A stretch of DNA of 64,000 nt from Pseudosulfitobacter pseudonitzschiae (GCF_002222635.1 NZ_CP022415.1:1798001-1862000), one strand, 5' to 3'. Counted from the stretch's first letter, positions 10,327-22,911 are shown. Translations and numbers: made by a program. Notes: generated by a model not told the origin, from the letters alone.

Positions 10327-10929
10327 ATGACGATTGAAAGCCTGCTTGCCTTTAACGCAATCCTGATCGCCGCCCTGCTCAGTCCCGGTGCTGCCTTTCT
10401 GATATCGGTGCGTATGTCGGTCAGCGCCGGTCGCGCGGCGGGCGTGGCCACAGGGTTGGGGCTTGCGTCAATGGCGGCCCTGTGGACGACGGCGGCGCTG
10501 CTGGGGTTGGGCGGACTATTTGCCCTGTTCCCTTGGGCCTATACGGCGCTGAAAACCGGCGGCGCACTTTATCTGATCTGGATTGCGGTGCAAACGTGGC
10601 GCCACGCCCGTGACCCGCTGGGCGATGTCACCGTGCCGCGCGGGCGGGCGTTTCTGGCAGGCTTTCTGGTGAATCTCGGCAATCCCAAATCCATGCTCTT
10701 TGCAGGTGCAATCATCGTGGTGATCTTTCCCAAGGGGCTGGATGCTGCCAATATCGCACTGATTGTTGCCAACCACTTCGTGCTTGAAACACTGTTCTAC
10801 ACAGCCTGTGCCCTGCTGCTGTCCAGCGGTCCGGCCCGCGCGCGCTATCTTTCGGCCAAACCCGTGCTGGACCGCATCGCGGCGATGGCGCTGGGTGGCT
10901 TTGGCTTGAAACTGCTTACAGGAAAATGA
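10327..10929 (+). CDS. LysE/RhtB family amino-acid exporter
   Basis: 200 residues with about six hydrophobic segments. The N-terminus ([21 protein letters not shown]) contains the conserved SPGP-like element of LysE family exporters, here SPGA, and the middle has [14 protein letters not shown], another family signature. The family exports amino acids such as lysine, threonine or homoserine lactone across the inner membrane. It starts six bases after fabI and ends four bases before gpt. The substrate cannot be assigned. Confidence 0.9.
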   Translation: MTIESLLAFNAILIAALLSPGAAFLISVRMSVSAGRAAGVATGLGLASMAALWTTAALLGLGGLFALFPWAYTALKTGGALYLIWIAVQTWRHARDPLGDVTVPRGRAFLAGFLVNLGNPKSMLFAGAIIVVIFPKGLDAANIALIVANHFVLETLFYTACALLLSSGPARARYLSAKPVLDRIAAMALGGFGLKLLTGK

Positions 10930-10933
10930 TCCC

Positions 10934-11437
10934 ATGACCGACCGCTTGCCCCACGAAAAAGGCTTTCACATCAGCTGGGACCAGATCCACCGCGACAGCC
11001 GTGCGCTGGCGTGGCGTCTGGCTGAACATGGTCCCGAAAATGCAGGCTGGCGCGCTGTGGTGGCGATCACCCGTGGCGGCATGGCCCCCGCGATGATTGC
11101 CGCGCGCGAACTGGACATTCGTACTGTCGACACGATCAGCATCAAATCCTATGACCATCAAGACCAGTCAGAGGCCCGCGTGCTGAAATCCCCCGACCCC
11201 GAACTGATGGGCGACGGCACCGGCATCCTGATCATCGACGATCTGGTGGACAGCGGCAAAACGCTGGAGGTGGTGCGCGCCATGTACCCCAAGGCGCATT
11301 TTGCCACAGTCTATGCCAAGCCCAAGGGCCGCCCACAGGTCGATACTTTTGTCACCGAGGTCAGCCAAGACACTTGGATTTTCTTCCCGTGGGACATGGC
11401 GCTGCAATACGTCGACCCCTACCGCGGCAAGGACTGA
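10934..11437 (+). CDS. gpt: Xanthine (xanthine-guanine) phosphoribosyltransferase
   Basis: 167 residues of the type I phosphoribosyltransferase fold. It salvages xanthine or guanine by transfer of phosphoribose from PRPP. The PRPP loop [13 protein letters not shown] is near residues 97-109, and an early [16 protein letters not shown] segment matches Gpt proteins rather than Hpt. The closing [12 protein letters not shown] is also Gpt-like. It is tightly spaced after the LysE exporter, suggesting co-transcription though not a functional link. Confidence 0.93.
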   Translation: MTDRLPHEKGFHISWDQIHRDSRALAWRLAEHGPENAGWRAVVAITRGGMAPAMIAARELDIRTVDTISIKSYDHQDQSEARVLKSPDPELMGDGTGILIIDDLVDSGKTLEVVRAMYPKAHFATVYAKPKGRPQVDTFVTEVSQDTWIFFPWDMALQYVDPYRGKD

Positions 11438-11509
11438 ACCACCGGTCCTGCGTCTCTGGCTTGAAAGCCCCCCGCCGGAGGCACCTGCCCTCTTATCCGG
11501 AGCCAACCG

Positions 11510-12691
11510 ATGAATTTGCCACGCACCGCCACCACATTCGCACCGCCCGTCATGGAGGCCCGCCGCTGGCTGGATGGCGTCACCCATCCCGCCGACCGCC
11601 CGCTGATTAACGTCAGTCAGGCGGCGCCGGTCGATCCGCCCCCGCCCGCACTGCGTCAGGCGATGGCCGACGCCGCGCTGACCCGCGATGATGCGCACCT
11701 GTACGGCCCCGTATTGGGTATGCCCGCCCTGCGCGATGCGCTGGCATCGCAGATCAGCAGCCACTACGCCGCACAGGTCACGGGCGATCACGTTGCCATC
11801 ACCTCTGGCTGCAATCAGGCGTTCGCCGCGGCGATTGCCACGCTCTGCGCCGAGGGCGACGAGGTGATCCTGCCGACGCCATGGTATTTCAATCACAAGA
11901 TGTGGCTGGATATGTCAGGCGTCGCTTCGGTCGCCCTGCGCACCGGCGACGACCTGTTGCCCGACGTCGATGCTGCCCGTGCGCTGATCACACCGCGCAC
12001 CCGAGCGATTGCGCTGGTGACACCCAATAACCCCGGCGGCGTGGAATATCCCGCCGAACTGGTCCGCGCCTTTTACGATCTGGCGCAGGAGGCGGGCATC
12101 GCGTTGCTGGTCGACGAAACCTACCGCGATTTCGACATCCGCACAGGCGCACCGCACGCGCTGTTCCAACAGGACGGCTGGCAGGACACATTCATTCATC
12201 TTTATTCTTTTTCAAAGGCCTATCGCCTGACTGGCCACCGTGTCGGCGCGCTGGTCGCAGCACCAGCACGTCTGGCCGAGGTTGAAAAATTTCTGGATAC
12301 AGTAGCCATCTGCCCCGGCCAGATCGGCCAGTATGCCGCCCTTTGGGGGCTGGAAAACCTGTCGCAATGGGTCGCAGGCGAACGCGATGAAATCCTCGCC
12401 CGTCGCGCGGCCATCGCCAGCGGGTTCGACGTGCTGGCAGCGCAGGGCTGGCGGTTGCTGGGGCTGGGGGCCTATTTTGCCTATCTCGAGCATCCTTTTG
12501 CGATGTCCTCGGCGGATCTGGCACCGCAACTGGTGCGTGATGCGGGCATTTTGTGCCTGCCCGGCACTATGTTCTGCCCGGCAGAGGACGACACCGGCAC
12601 ACGCCAGTTGCGCATTGCCTTTGCCAATCTTGATATCGCGGGAATCGCTGAATTCTATCGCCGTCTTGCCGCATTGAACCTGCCAAGTTGA
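11510..12691 (+). CDS. Class I/II pyridoxal-phosphate aminotransferase
   Basis: 393 residues with the fold-type I aminotransferase pattern: YGPVLGMPALRDALA, TSGCNQAFAAA (phosphate-binding region), VTPNNPGGVEYP, DETYRDF, and the PLP lysine Lys236 in SFSKAYRLTGHRVG, with the carboxylate-binding arginine in RQLRIAFAN. Substrate preference is not readable; relatives are often annotated simply as aminotransferase, or as aspartate or kynurenine-type. Start ATG 11510 has CGGAG about eight bases upstream. Confidence 0.93.
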   Translation: MNLPRTATTFAPPVMEARRWLDGVTHPADRPLINVSQAAPVDPPPPALRQAMADAALTRDDAHLYGPVLGMPALRDALASQISSHYAAQVTGDHVAITSGCNQAFAAAIATLCAEGDEVILPTPWYFNHKMWLDMSGVASVALRTGDDLLPDVDAARALITPRTRAIALVTPNNPGGVEYPAELVRAFYDLAQEAGIALLVDETYRDFDIRTGAPHALFQQDGWQDTFIHLYSFSKAYRLTGHRVGALVAAPARLAEVEKFLDTVAICPGQIGQYAALWGLENLSQWVAGERDEILARRAAIASGFDVLAAQGWRLLGLGAYFAYLEHPFAMSSADLAPQLVRDAGILCLPGTMFCPAEDDTGTRQLRIAFANLDIAGIAEFYRRLAALNLPS

Positions 12692-12755
12692 CGGCCCTTG
12701 CCCCTGCTCGGCACGCTCGCTAGACAAGGCAAACTTTTATCCGAGGATCCGCATC

Positions 12756-14600
12756 ATGGCTGTACGCACCAAAAACATGTCGAAAATAGCAGTCTGGATT
12801 CTGATGGGGATGCTGATCCTTGGTCTTGGCGGCTTTGGCGCGACCAACCTGTCAGGCACGTTGCGCACTTTGGGCACCGTCGGCGACAAACACATCGACA
12901 TTGACCAATACGCACGCCAGCTTAGTCAGGAAATTCGCGCGGTCGAGGCGCAGACCGGCCAACAGCTGCCCTTTGCGCAAGCACAGGCGATGGGTCTGGA
13001 TCAGGCCGTGTTGCAACGTCTGGTCCGCCAGCGCGCGCTGGACAACGAGACCGACAAACTGGGCCTGTCCATTGGCGATGCTGCGCTGCGCGACGAAATC
13101 CTGCAAATCCGCTCTTTTCGCGGTGTTGACGGCAAATTCAACCGCGAGGGTTATAAACTGGCGCTTGAACAGTCCGGCATGACCGAGACGGACTTTGAAA
13201 CTTCCCTGCGCGAAGAGGCCGCCCGCACGCTGCTGCAAGGGGCCATCGCTTCGGGCGTCGTGATGCCCGGCACCTATGCCAAGACACTGGTCAATTACGT
13301 CGGTGAAGCGCGCAATTTCACATGGTCGCGTCTGAACGCCGAAGACCTGGAGGTGCCGGTCGCAACCCCCACCGAAGACGAGATGCGCGCCTATCACACA
13401 GAGCATCAGGCAGACTATCAACGCCCCGAAACCAAAACCATCACCTATGCGCTGCTGACCCCCGACATGCTGGTGGATCAGGTCGAAGTCGACGCCGCCG
13501 ATCTGCAAGCGGCCTATGACGCCCGCGCCGAGGAATACCAACAACCCGAGCGCCGTCTGGTCGAACGCCTGCCCTTCCTTGACGACGAGGCCGCAGACCG
13601 CGCAGCCGCCTCTTTGGAAATGCAAGGCACCACGTTTGAACAACTGGTTCAGGACCGTGGTCTGGATCTGGCGGATGTGGACATGGGCGATGTCGGACTG
13701 GACGAACTGGAAGCTGCGGGCGAAACGATCTTTGCCGCAGACGTGGGCGACGTTGTGGGCCCGCTGCCGTCAGCGCTGGGGCCTGCCCTGTTCCGCATCA
13801 ATGGCGTTCTGCCCGCGCAGAACACCACCTTCGAGCAAGCCGAGCCCGAGTTGCGCGCCACGCTGGCCGCCGACCGCGCCCGCCGTCAGGTTGAAGCACA
13901 ATCACGCGACTATGACGATCTGCTGGCCGGTGGTGCAACGCTGGAAGAACTGGCCGCCGAAAGCGACATGACGCTGGACACCGTTGACTGGTTCGACGGC
14001 TCCGACGACCAGATGACAGGCTATGCCGAATTCCGCGAGGCCGCCGTTGCCATCACCCAAGACGACTATCCGCAGATTACCGTGCTGAGCGATGGCGGCA
14101 TCTTTGCCATGCGTCTGGACAAGATCACCCCCGCCCGCGACGCCACCTTTGAAGAGGCCCGCGAGGACGTGGCCGCCGACATGGTCGACGCGCGCACCGA
14201 AACCGCCCTGACCGCCAAAGCCGCAGAGCTGCTGCCGCAACTGAAAGACGGCGCGGGTTTTGCTGATCTGGGGCTGGATTCGATCGAAGAGGCCGACCAG
14301 ACCCGCAACGCTTTCATCCAGAACACCCCGCGCGGTTTCATGGCGCAAGTGTTTGAAATGAATGCGGGCGACGTCAATCTGGTCACTGGCGAAGGCATGG
14401 TTGTGATCGTACGTCTGGACAAGGTTCTGCCCGCTGCCGACAATGCCGAAGCTGCCGCGTTGCAAGAACAGCTGGTTGAACAGATGAACCAGTCGCTGGC
14501 GCAGAACATTCTGGACATCTACACCGTCGACGCCACCGTGCGTGCCCGTCCGCAGATCGACCAGCGCGCGGTGCAGGCCGTTCATGTGAACTTTCCCTGA
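12756..14600 (+). CDS. PpiD/SurA-like peptidyl-prolyl isomerase, membrane anchored
   Basis: 614 residues. It has a short cytoplasmic N-terminus, one transmembrane helix (about residues 11-30, VWILMGMLILGLGGFGATNL), a SurA_N-like chaperone region (about 40-180, including GDKHIDIDQYARQLSQE and RGVDGKFNREGYKLALEQSG) and a parvulin-like middle and C-terminal part with FAADVGDVVGPLPSALGPALFRI near 325-350. Family members are periplasmic foldases for outer-membrane proteins. The trpE gene starts 15 bases later. Parvulin catalytic residues are hard to judge by eye, so it could be chaperone-only. Confidence 0.9.
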   Translation: MAVRTKNMSKIAVWILMGMLILGLGGFGATNLSGTLRTLGTVGDKHIDIDQYARQLSQEIRAVEAQTGQQLPFAQAQAMGLDQAVLQRLVRQRALDNETDKLGLSIGDAALRDEILQIRSFRGVDGKFNREGYKLALEQSGMTETDFETSLREEAARTLLQGAIASGVVMPGTYAKTLVNYVGEARNFTWSRLNAEDLEVPVATPTEDEMRAYHTEHQADYQRPETKTITYALLTPDMLVDQVEVDAADLQAAYDARAEEYQQPERRLVERLPFLDDEAADRAAASLEMQGTTFEQLVQDRGLDLADVDMGDVGLDELEAAGETIFAADVGDVVGPLPSALGPALFRINGVLPAQNTTFEQAEPELRATLAADRARRQVEAQSRDYDDLLAGGATLEELAAESDMTLDTVDWFDGSDDQMTGYAEFREAAVAITQDDYPQITVLSDGGIFAMRLDKITPARDATFEEAREDVAADMVDARTETALTAKAAELLPQLKDGAGFADLGLDSIEEADQTRNAFIQNTPRGFMAQVFEMNAGDVNLVTGEGMVVIVRLDKVLPAADNAEAAALQEQLVEQMNQSLAQNILDIYTVDATVRARPQIDQRAVQAVHVNFP

Positions 14601-14615
14601 CCCCATGACTTTAAC

Positions 14616-16124
<1,509 letters not shown>

Positions 16125-16183
16125 AGCTGCAACCGTGCCCGACGCGCGGGATATACTGAACCCCAAAAAGGCCCCCCTGCCTC

Positions 16184-17221
16184 ATGAGCCGTCCCCCTTT
16201 CGAGATTGCCGGTAAACGTATCGCAACGGGCACCAGTGGCACCGTGGATCTGCCGGTGTCGATCCTGCCCGATCACACGCCTGTGCATATGTCGGTCAAG
16301 GTGCATCACGGCAAGCGGAGCGGTCCCACGATGTTCGTGTCGGCGGCTGTGCACGGCGACGAGGTGATCGGCGTCGAGATCGTGCGCCGCCTGCTGCGCG
16401 CGCCGCAACTGTCCAGCCTGCGCGGCACCTTGCTGGTGGTGCCTGTGGTCAACTCTTTCGGCTTTCTCAACCGCTCGCGTTACTTGCCCGACCGACGTGA
16501 CCTGAACCGCTGCTTTCCCGGCACGCAGTTGGGGTCGCTGGGATCGCGGTTGGCCCATATTTTCCTGAACGAAGTTGTTTTGCGCTGCGATTTTGGCATC
16601 GACCTGCATTCGGCGGCGATCCACCGCACCAACCTGCCGCAATGCCGCGTCACCCCCGGTGACAAGGTGACGGCAAAGATGGCGCGTGATTTCGGCGCAC
16701 CGGTGATTCTGAATTCACCCCTGCGCGACGGATCATTGCGCGGCGAGGCTGCGGCACGTGGTACGCCGGTTCTGCTTTACGAAGCGGGCGAAGGTCTGCG
16801 GTTTGACGAATTTGCCGTGCGCGCCGGTGTGGCGGGGATCATGCGCGTGATGCGTGCCCAAGACATGCTGCCCGCCAAAGGCATCGCCAAGGGCAAATCC
16901 GCCTCGTTGCTGTGCAAGGGATCGCACTGGCTGCGCGCGCCTGCGGGTGGTTTGCTGCGCACCTTCCGTGACACTGGTGAAGTGGTGGAAAAAGGCGACG
17001 TTCTGGCCGCCATTTCAGACCCGTTCGGCCACGTCGAGGTCGAGCTGACGGCCCCTGAACCGGGCATTCTGATCGGGCGGGCGATTCTGCCCGTGGTGAA
17101 CGAAGGCGATGCGATCTTTCACTTGGCCGAATTGGGCCCGCGTGCGGATGAAGACACCGTCGAAGATATGACCGCCCAACTCGGGTCCGACCCGATCTTT
17201 GACGAAGACGAGATTATCTGA
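16184..17221 (+). CDS. Succinylglutamate desuccinylase/aspartoacylase family zinc hydrolase
   Basis: 345 residues. The AstE/AspA (M14-like) zinc-hydrolase signature is present: AVHGDEVIGVEIVRRLL with the zinc ligands His and Glu in HGDE (near residues 58-61), PDRRDLNRCFPG, and the third ligand in GIDLHSAA. A C-terminal beta-domain follows from about residue 250 (LRAPAGGLLRTFRDTGEVVE), resembling a lipoyl-like fold. Members cleave N-acyl or amide bonds of small substrates; the substrate here is unknown. It follows trpE on the same strand with a 59-base gap. Confidence 0.88.
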   Translation: MSRPPFEIAGKRIATGTSGTVDLPVSILPDHTPVHMSVKVHHGKRSGPTMFVSAAVHGDEVIGVEIVRRLLRAPQLSSLRGTLLVVPVVNSFGFLNRSRYLPDRRDLNRCFPGTQLGSLGSRLAHIFLNEVVLRCDFGIDLHSAAIHRTNLPQCRVTPGDKVTAKMARDFGAPVILNSPLRDGSLRGEAAARGTPVLLYEAGEGLRFDEFAVRAGVAGIMRVMRAQDMLPAKGIAKGKSASLLCKGSHWLRAPAGGLLRTFRDTGEVVEKGDVLAAISDPFGHVEVELTAPEPGILIGRAILPVVNEGDAIFHLAELGPRADEDTVEDMTAQLGSDPIFDEDEII

Positions 17222-17224
17222 CGT

Positions 17225-18598
17225 CTATTGCGCGACCTGCGACTTGAGCAGCGCTGACACCGGCGACAGCGCCACGCGTTCGGCGCGGTCTTGCAGCCCC
17301 CACAGCAGCAACGCCGAGATCGTATCGGGGCGCACGCGGCCCAGCATGATCACGCCCCCCTCCTGATCGGCCCGGAACGCCGCCTGATCCAGAAAGCGGC
17401 GGATGACTGTTGGCGTCTGGTTTGCACTGTCAAAGTCGCGGAACACGGTTGCCGCAGGCACACCGTCGCGCACCGCCAACTTTTGGGCGGTGTTCAGGCC
17501 CTTGGATTGCATCACGATACCGTGGCCGCTGCTGTCCAGAATGCTGACCACCTGATCGGACAGGGCACGGTCGGCCTGAAATCCTGTTCCGGTGCCTTCC
17601 AGCACGCCAATGGCCTCTGGCACCGCGTCCAGCGCGGCAGAAATGCTGACCTCGGCGTCGCTGGGGGTGGCCCCTGCGGGCAGGTCGACCATCGCCAGCA
17701 CTTCCAGCCCCTGGGCGCGATAGGCAGCGGCGCGTTCGGCGGCATCAGGCAGATTGACGTCGATGGCAAAGCTCAGCGGATAGGGAAAACTGCGCAGGGC
17801 GGCAAGACCGACAGTGCCACCGGACAGATCAGCGCCATTGTCGATCAACACGATCGACATCATCGGTTTGAAACTGTCCACTTCCACCACTGCGGCATAG
17901 GCATCAATGGGTTTTTGCTGTGGCACGGTTGCATCTGGCGCAGGTTCCGCCTCGGGCGGGTCGTCGCGATCAACCAAAGAGCCCATGCGCTGCTCCAGCA
18001 GGGGTGTGGCACCTGTATCTTCTTCGGCAACAGGGGCGTCGGTGGAGGGCGTGTCGGCCTCGGGCGCAACGGTCTCCGGCACGACGATGGCGGTTTCTGC
18101 CTGCGCCTCGGATGTTGCGGTCTCGAATCCGCTGTCGGCGGCCACTTCGGGCGCGAGCGGCTGTGCCGGTTCGGTCGAAATGCTCAACTTGTCCGCATCG
18201 GGCTGCGCGGGCAAGGCCGCTTGCGGACTGGGCAGGACGGGTGCATCGCTTTGCACTTCGACGCCGCTTTCGGCCTCGGGCGGCGTGGGGGCTTCAATGC
18301 CGCTGGTGCCGCCCGTTTCGGGGCGCATGGGCATATCGGTGCCTGCATCATCCAGCACCGCCACATCGTCTGCTTCGGGTTTTGCCACCTGCGGCGCACC
18401 TGTGACTGTGGCCAGATCGGCGTCGCCTGCGGTTTGCGGGCTATCGCCGCTGGAGGCTTCGGGCGCTGTGCCAGACGCAGGGGCATCCACAGCCATATCC
18501 GGCGCGGGTGCCTTGTCGGCCATGATTGATGCCAGCCCTGCGGCACTGACACCGATCACGGCGCCTACCACTGCTCCGCTCAAAAACCCTCGCGCCAT
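17225..18598 (-). CDS. Divergent polysaccharide deacetylase (YibQ-like) with membrane anchor
   Basis: 457 residues. The N-terminus has one hydrophobic segment (GAVVGAVIGVSAAGLASIMA). Residues 30-220 are a long low-complexity region rich in Ala, Pro, Glu and Asp, likely a periplasmic linker. The C-terminal 220 residues form the PF04748-type domain: MSIVLIDNGADLSGGTVGLA, PLSFAIDVN, VLAMVDLPAG, IGVLEGTGTGFQ and GVIMLGRVRPDT. The catalytic metal ligands of true NodB deacetylases are not obvious, as is usual in this divergent branch, and no activity is established. It is convergent with the aspartoacylase gene, four bases apart. Confidence 0.85.
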   Translation of the reverse strand: MARGFLSGAVVGAVIGVSAAGLASIMADKAPAPDMAVDAPASGTAPEASSGDSPQTAGDADLATVTGAPQVAKPEADDVAVLDDAGTDMPMRPETGGTSGIEAPTPPEAESGVEVQSDAPVLPSPQAALPAQPDADKLSISTEPAQPLAPEVAADSGFETATSEAQAETAIVVPETVAPEADTPSTDAPVAEEDTGATPLLEQRMGSLVDRDDPPEAEPAPDATVPQQKPIDAYAAVVEVDSFKPMMSIVLIDNGADLSGGTVGLAALRSFPYPLSFAIDVNLPDAAERAAAYRAQGLEVLAMVDLPAGATPSDAEVSISAALDAVPEAIGVLEGTGTGFQADRALSDQVVSILDSSGHGIVMQSKGLNTAQKLAVRDGVPAATVFRDFDSANQTPTVIRRFLDQAAFRADQEGGVIMLGRVRPDTISALLLWGLQDRAERVALSPVSALLKSQVAQ

Positions 18599-18783
18599 AT
18601 TTGTTCGTCCCTGCCTGTTGCGTGCTCACCCTAACGGGTTTTTTGTGCCCTTGTCATCGCCCACTGTACCCTGTCTTCGGCCCCCGCCCCCTTGACGCTG
18701 GCGGGCAAGCCTGAACAAGTATGCCTCGCTTATACAGTGCAGGTGGCCCTGGCCTCCAGCCCCCTAAATGCAAAGTTTGACCC

Positions 18784-19365
18784 ATGCTGCTGCTGATCGA
18801 CAATTACGACAGTTTTACCTACAATCTGGTACACTATCTGGGCGAATTGGGCGCCGAGGTGGCGGTCCACCGCAACGATGCGCTGAACGTGCAAGAGGCG
18901 ATGGCGATGAACCCCGCAGGTATTCTGTTGTCGCCCGGCCCTTGCGATCCGGATCAGGCTGGCATCTGCCTTGCACTGACACAGGCCGCCGCCGAAACCC
19001 GCACGCCGCTGATGGGGGTCTGTCTGGGCCACCAGACCATCGGTCAGGCCTTTGGCGGCAAGGTGGTGCGCGCACCCGACATCGTGCACGGCAAAATGGG
19101 CACGATGCAGCACAGCGGCACCGGCCTGTTTGCGGGCCTGCCCACGCCTTTCGACGCGACGCGCTATCATTCGCTGATCGTCGACCGCGCCACCCTGCCC
19201 GATTGCCTTGAAATCACCGCCGCACTGGACAACGGAATCATCATGGGCCTGCAACACCGCGATCTGCCGATCCACGGTGTGCAGTTCCACCCCGAAAGCA
19301 TCCGGTCGGAACACGGGCACGCGCTGCTGAAGAATTTCCTGGATCTGCTAAAGGTGCCCGCATGA
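18784..19365 (+). CDS. trpG: Anthranilate synthase component II (glutamine amidotransferase)
   Basis: 193 residues of a class I glutamine amidotransferase. It starts with [18 protein letters not shown]. The nucleophile cysteine is in [10 protein letters not shown] (near residue 82) and the His-Glu pair is in GVQFHPESI. It supplies ammonia to TrpE. The last four bases overlap the trpD start (ATGA), so translation is coupled. About 185 bases separate it from the divergent deacetylase gene, where a trp promoter would sit. Confidence 0.97.
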   Translation: MLLLIDNYDSFTYNLVHYLGELGAEVAVHRNDALNVQEAMAMNPAGILLSPGPCDPDQAGICLALTQAAAETRTPLMGVCLGHQTIGQAFGGKVVRAPDIVHGKMGTMQHSGTGLFAGLPTPFDATRYHSLIVDRATLPDCLEITAALDNGIIMGLQHRDLPIHGVQFHPESIRSEHGHALLKNFLDLLKVPA

Positions 19366-20378
19366 GTGACGCCCTGAAACCCCTGATCGACGCTGCTGCC
19401 AATGGCCCGCTGACCCGCGCGCAGGCCGAAGCGGCCTTTGCCATTCTGTTCGACGGCGAAGCGACACCGGCGCAGATCGGCGGGCTGCTGATGGCTTTGC
19501 GCACGCGCGGCGAAACCGTGGACGAATATGCCGCCGCTGCCGCCGTGATGCGCGCCAAATGCAATCCGGTGCAGGCCCCCGAGGGCGCGATGGACATTGT
19601 CGGCACCGGCGGCGACGGCAAGGGCACGCTGAACATTTCAACCGCGACGGCCTTTGTGGTGGCGGGTGCGGGCGTGGTGGTGGCCAAACACGGCAACCGC
19701 AACCTCAGCTCGAAATCCGGCGCTGCGGACGCATTGACCCAGATGGGCCTGAAGGTGATGGTCGGCGCCAAGACCGTCGAGCGCGCCCTGCGCGAGGCCG
19801 GTATCGGGTTTATGATGGCCCCCATGCACCACCCCGCGATTGCCCATGTGATGCCCGCCCGCACCGAACTGGGCACGCGCACGATCTTTAACATCCTTGG
19901 CCCCCTGACCAACCCCGCAGGCGTCAAACGCCAGCTGACAGGTACCTATCGCCGCGATCTGATCCGCCCGATGGCCGAAACGCTGTGCCAGTTGGGCAGC
20001 GAAAAGGCATGGCTGGTCCACGGCTCGGATGGCACCGACGAATTGACGATTACCGGCGTGTCGTGGGTCTCTGCGCTGGACAACGGTGCGATCACCGATA
20101 TCGAAATTCACCCCGAGGATGCGGGCCTGCCGGTGCATCCGTTCAAGGATATCGTGGGCGGCACGCCCGAGGAAAACGCGGTGGCGTTCAATGCGCTGCT
20201 GGATGGTGCGCCATCGGCCTACCGCGACGCGGTGTTGCTGAATTCTGCCGCAGCCCTAGTTGTTGCAGATGCCGCACCAGACCTGAAATCAGGTGCTGAA
20301 ATGGCCCGTGCCTCCATCGACAGCGGTGCGGCCCGCGCCAAAATCGCGGCTGTCGCCAAAATCACGCAGGAGGGCTGA
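19362..20378 (+). CDS. trpD: Anthranilate phosphoribosyltransferase
   Basis: 338 residues. It joins anthranilate to PRPP. The PRPP/anthranilate loops read [20 protein letters not shown] and [17 protein letters not shown], followed by [10 protein letters not shown] and [11 protein letters not shown], all standard TrpD motifs. The start overlaps trpG by four bases and trpC follows 42 bases after its stop. Confidence 0.97.
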   Translation: MSDALKPLIDAAANGPLTRAQAEAAFAILFDGEATPAQIGGLLMALRTRGETVDEYAAAAAVMRAKCNPVQAPEGAMDIVGTGGDGKGTLNISTATAFVVAGAGVVVAKHGNRNLSSKSGAADALTQMGLKVMVGAKTVERALREAGIGFMMAPMHHPAIAHVMPARTELGTRTIFNILGPLTNPAGVKRQLTGTYRRDLIRPMAETLCQLGSEKAWLVHGSDGTDELTITGVSWVSALDNGAITDIEIHPEDAGLPVHPFKDIVGGTPEENAVAFNALLDGAPSAYRDAVLLNSAAALVVADAAPDLKSGAEMARASIDSGAARAKIAAVAKITQEG

Positions 20379-20420
20379 CCGCCCGACGCTGCCCTGCCGA
20401 CCGACACAGAAAGTCAACCG

Positions 20421-21236
20421 ATGACCGAGACAATCCTAGACCGCATCAAAGCCTATAAGCTGGAAGAAGTCGCAACCGACAAACGGGCCAAAAACCTTGC
20501 CGATGTCGAGGCCGAGGCCCGCAACGCACCGCCCGTGCGCCACTTTGCCCAATCCCTGCAAACCGCATCGCGCGAAGGCTATGGGCTGATTGCCGAGATC
20601 AAAAAGGCCAGCCCGTCCAAGGGTATGATCCGCCCCGACTTTGATCCGGCGGCCCACGCGCAGGCCTATGAACAGGGCGGTGCGGCCTGCCTGTCGGTGC
20701 TGACCGACACGCCCAGCTTTCAGGGTGCCAAACAGTTTCTGGTCGATGCCCGCGCCGCCTGCACCCTGCCGGTGCTGCGCAAGGATTTCATGTACGATCC
20801 CTATCAGGTGGTCGAGGCGCGCGCCTTGGGTGCCGATTGCATCCTGATCATCATGGCCTCGGTCGGAGATAGTCAGGCGATCGAACTGGAAGAAACCGCT
20901 GTGGAATGGGGTATGGACGTGCTGATCGAAGTCCACGACGAGGCCGAACTGACCCGCGCCAGTGTCCTCAAAAGCCCGCTGGTCGGCATCAACAACCGCA
21001 ACCTCAAGACGTTTGAGACATCATTGGACACCACCCGCACGCTGTCGAAACTGGTGCCCGAGGACCGCACGATTGTCTGTGAAAGCGGTCTGAACACGCC
21101 CAAGGAACTGGCCGAAATGGCGATGTACGGCGTGCGCAGTTTCCTGATCGGTGAAAGCCTGATGCGTCACGACGATGTGGCCGCGGCAACCCGCGCCCTG
21201 CTGGCCAACCCGCTGCAACCCGGTGGGGGCATATAA
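20421..21236 (+). CDS. trpC: Indole-3-glycerol-phosphate synthase
   Basis: 271 residues, TIM barrel. Catalytic segments visible: [16 protein letters not shown] (lysine near the N-terminal strand), [32 protein letters not shown] and [11 protein letters not shown]. It is a stand-alone TrpC; TrpF is not fused and is not in the window. The molybdenum cofactor gene moaC starts one base after the stop. Confidence 0.97.
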   Translation: MTETILDRIKAYKLEEVATDKRAKNLADVEAEARNAPPVRHFAQSLQTASREGYGLIAEIKKASPSKGMIRPDFDPAAHAQAYEQGGAACLSVLTDTPSFQGAKQFLVDARAACTLPVLRKDFMYDPYQVVEARALGADCILIIMASVGDSQAIELEETAVEWGMDVLIEVHDEAELTRASVLKSPLVGINNRNLKTFETSLDTTRTLSKLVPEDRTIVCESGLNTPKELAEMAMYGVRSFLIGESLMRHDDVAAATRALLANPLQPGGGI

Positions 21237-21237
21237 C

Positions 21238-21729
21238 GTGGTGGACACCCCCGCAGGAAAGCTGTCGCATTTCGACGCCGAAGGTCAGGCGCATATGGTC
21301 GATGTCACCGACAAGGCCGTGACCGATCGCGTCGCCGTGGCCGCCTGCCACATCAAGATGGCGCGCGAAACCTTTGATATCATTACCGAAGGGCGCGCAA
21401 AAAAGGGGGACGTTCTGGGCGTGGCACGGCTGGCGGGCATCATGGGGGCCAAACGCACATCCGATCTGATCCCGCTGTGCCACCCGTTGCCGATCACCAA
21501 GGTCGCGCTGGAGCTGACCCCCGACGCCGACCTGCCCGGCGTCCGCATTACGGCCACCGTCAAAACCACCGGCCAGACCGGCGTGGAAATGGAGGCGCTG
21601 ACCGCAGCCTCGACTGCGGCGCTGACCGTCTATGACATGGCCAAGGCTGTGGACAAGGCGATGGAAATCGGCGGGCTGCATGTGGTTCTGAAAGATGGTG
21701 GAAAATCAGGACGGTACGAGGCGTCATGA
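21238..21729 (+). CDS. moaC: Cyclic pyranopterin monophosphate synthase
   Basis: About 163 residues. With MoaA it forms cyclic pyranopterin monophosphate, the first molybdenum-cofactor intermediate. Signatures: [49 protein letters not shown] and [20 protein letters not shown]. The start is a GTG at 21238 (or the next GTG at 21241) with GGGGG about nine bases upstream; no ATG is available at the right place. An upstream in-frame start at 21175 would lie inside trpC and is unlikely. The stop overlaps the moeA start by ATGA. Confidence 0.94.
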   Translation: MVDTPAGKLSHFDAEGQAHMVDVTDKAVTDRVAVAACHIKMARETFDIITEGRAKKGDVLGVARLAGIMGAKRTSDLIPLCHPLPITKVALELTPDADLPGVRITATVKTTGQTGVEMEALTAASTAALTVYDMAKAVDKAMEIGGLHVVLKDGGKSGRYEAS

Positions 21730-22898
21730 TACCGGTTTCGCAAGCTCTTGACCATCTGTTTGCCCTAGTCCGCCCATTGCCGGTTGAAACCGTCCCGCTG
21801 CGCCGCGCGCATGGTCGGGTTCTGGCCGAAACGGTGACAGCACGGCGCAACCAGCCGCCCTTTGCCGCTTCAGCGATGGACGGCTATGCGGTCAAATCCA
21901 CCGAAGTCGAAACCGACGCGCTGTTCAAGGTCATCGGCGAATCTGCCGCCGGTCACGGGTTTGACGGCACCGTGGGTGCAGGTCAGGCCGTGCGCATCTT
22001 TACCGGCGCTCCCGTGCCGCAAGGCGCTGATTTCGTTGTAATCCAAGAGGACGTGACGCGGCGTGGCACCCTGATCACCCTGAACCACAACCTTGGCACC
22101 GCGAACAACATCCGTCCGGCGGGCACCGATTTCACCCATGGCACGCCAATGCCCGCCCCGCGCCGTTTGTCGGCGGGTGATGTGGCGCTGCTGGCTGCTA
22201 TGAACGTGGCGCAGGTACCCGTCAGCCGCGCACCTGTGGTTGCCCTGATCTCGACCGGTGACGAATTGGTGATGCCCGGAGAGATACCCGACGACGACCA
22301 GATTATCGTGTCGAACACTTTTGGCCTTGCTGCCCTGTTGGAAGATCTGGGTGCCGTGCCGCGCATCCTGCCCATCGCCCGCGACACCAAACCGGCGCTG
22401 ACCCAAGTGCTGGAACTGTCAGCGGGGGCCGATCTGGTGGTGACCATCGGCGGCGCTTCGGTTGGGGATCATGATCTTGTGGGCGAAGTGGCCGCACAGA
22501 TGGGCATGCAGCAATCGTTTTACAAAGTGGCAATGCGCCCGGGCAAGCCGCTGATGGCGGGGTCGCTGAATGGCACGCCGATGATCGGACTGCCGGGCAA
22601 CCCCGTGTCCGCAATGGTCTGCGGCACCGTGTTTCTGGCCCCTGTGATCCGTGCGATGCAGGGTTTGCAAGCCGCCCCCGCCCCGCGCCGCCAGATGCCG
22701 CTGAGCACACCGCTGGAGGCCAACGGCCCCCGCGAACATTACATGCGTGCCGTGACCGATGCGGCCGGTGTATCCGATGCCGGGCGGCAGGACAGTTCGT
22801 TGCTTAGCGTGCTGGCCAACGCCAATGCGCTGATCGTGCGTCCCCCCGATGATCCGGCCCGCGCCGTGGGCGATCTTGTGGATGTAATCGACATCTAA
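21726..22898 (+). CDS. moeA: Molybdopterin molybdotransferase
   Basis: 390 residues. It inserts molybdate into adenylylated molybdopterin. Domain signs: [13 protein letters not shown] near the N-terminus, [20 protein letters not shown], the molybdopterin-binding core [11 protein letters not shown] and [12 protein letters not shown], then [14 protein letters not shown] and [11 protein letters not shown]. It overlaps moaC by four bases. lexA follows 76 bases later with its own promoter. Confidence 0.96.
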   Translation: MIPVSQALDHLFALVRPLPVETVPLRRAHGRVLAETVTARRNQPPFAASAMDGYAVKSTEVETDALFKVIGESAAGHGFDGTVGAGQAVRIFTGAPVPQGADFVVIQEDVTRRGTLITLNHNLGTANNIRPAGTDFTHGTPMPAPRRLSAGDVALLAAMNVAQVPVSRAPVVALISTGDELVMPGEIPDDDQIIVSNTFGLAALLEDLGAVPRILPIARDTKPALTQVLELSAGADLVVTIGGASVGDHDLVGEVAAQMGMQQSFYKVAMRPGKPLMAGSLNGTPMIGLPGNPVSAMVCGTVFLAPVIRAMQGLQAAPAPRRQMPLSTPLEANGPREHYMRAVTDAAGVSDAGRQDSSLLSVLANANALIVRPPDDPARAVGDLVDVIDI

Positions 22899-22911
22899 AG
22901 CAGCGCAGCGG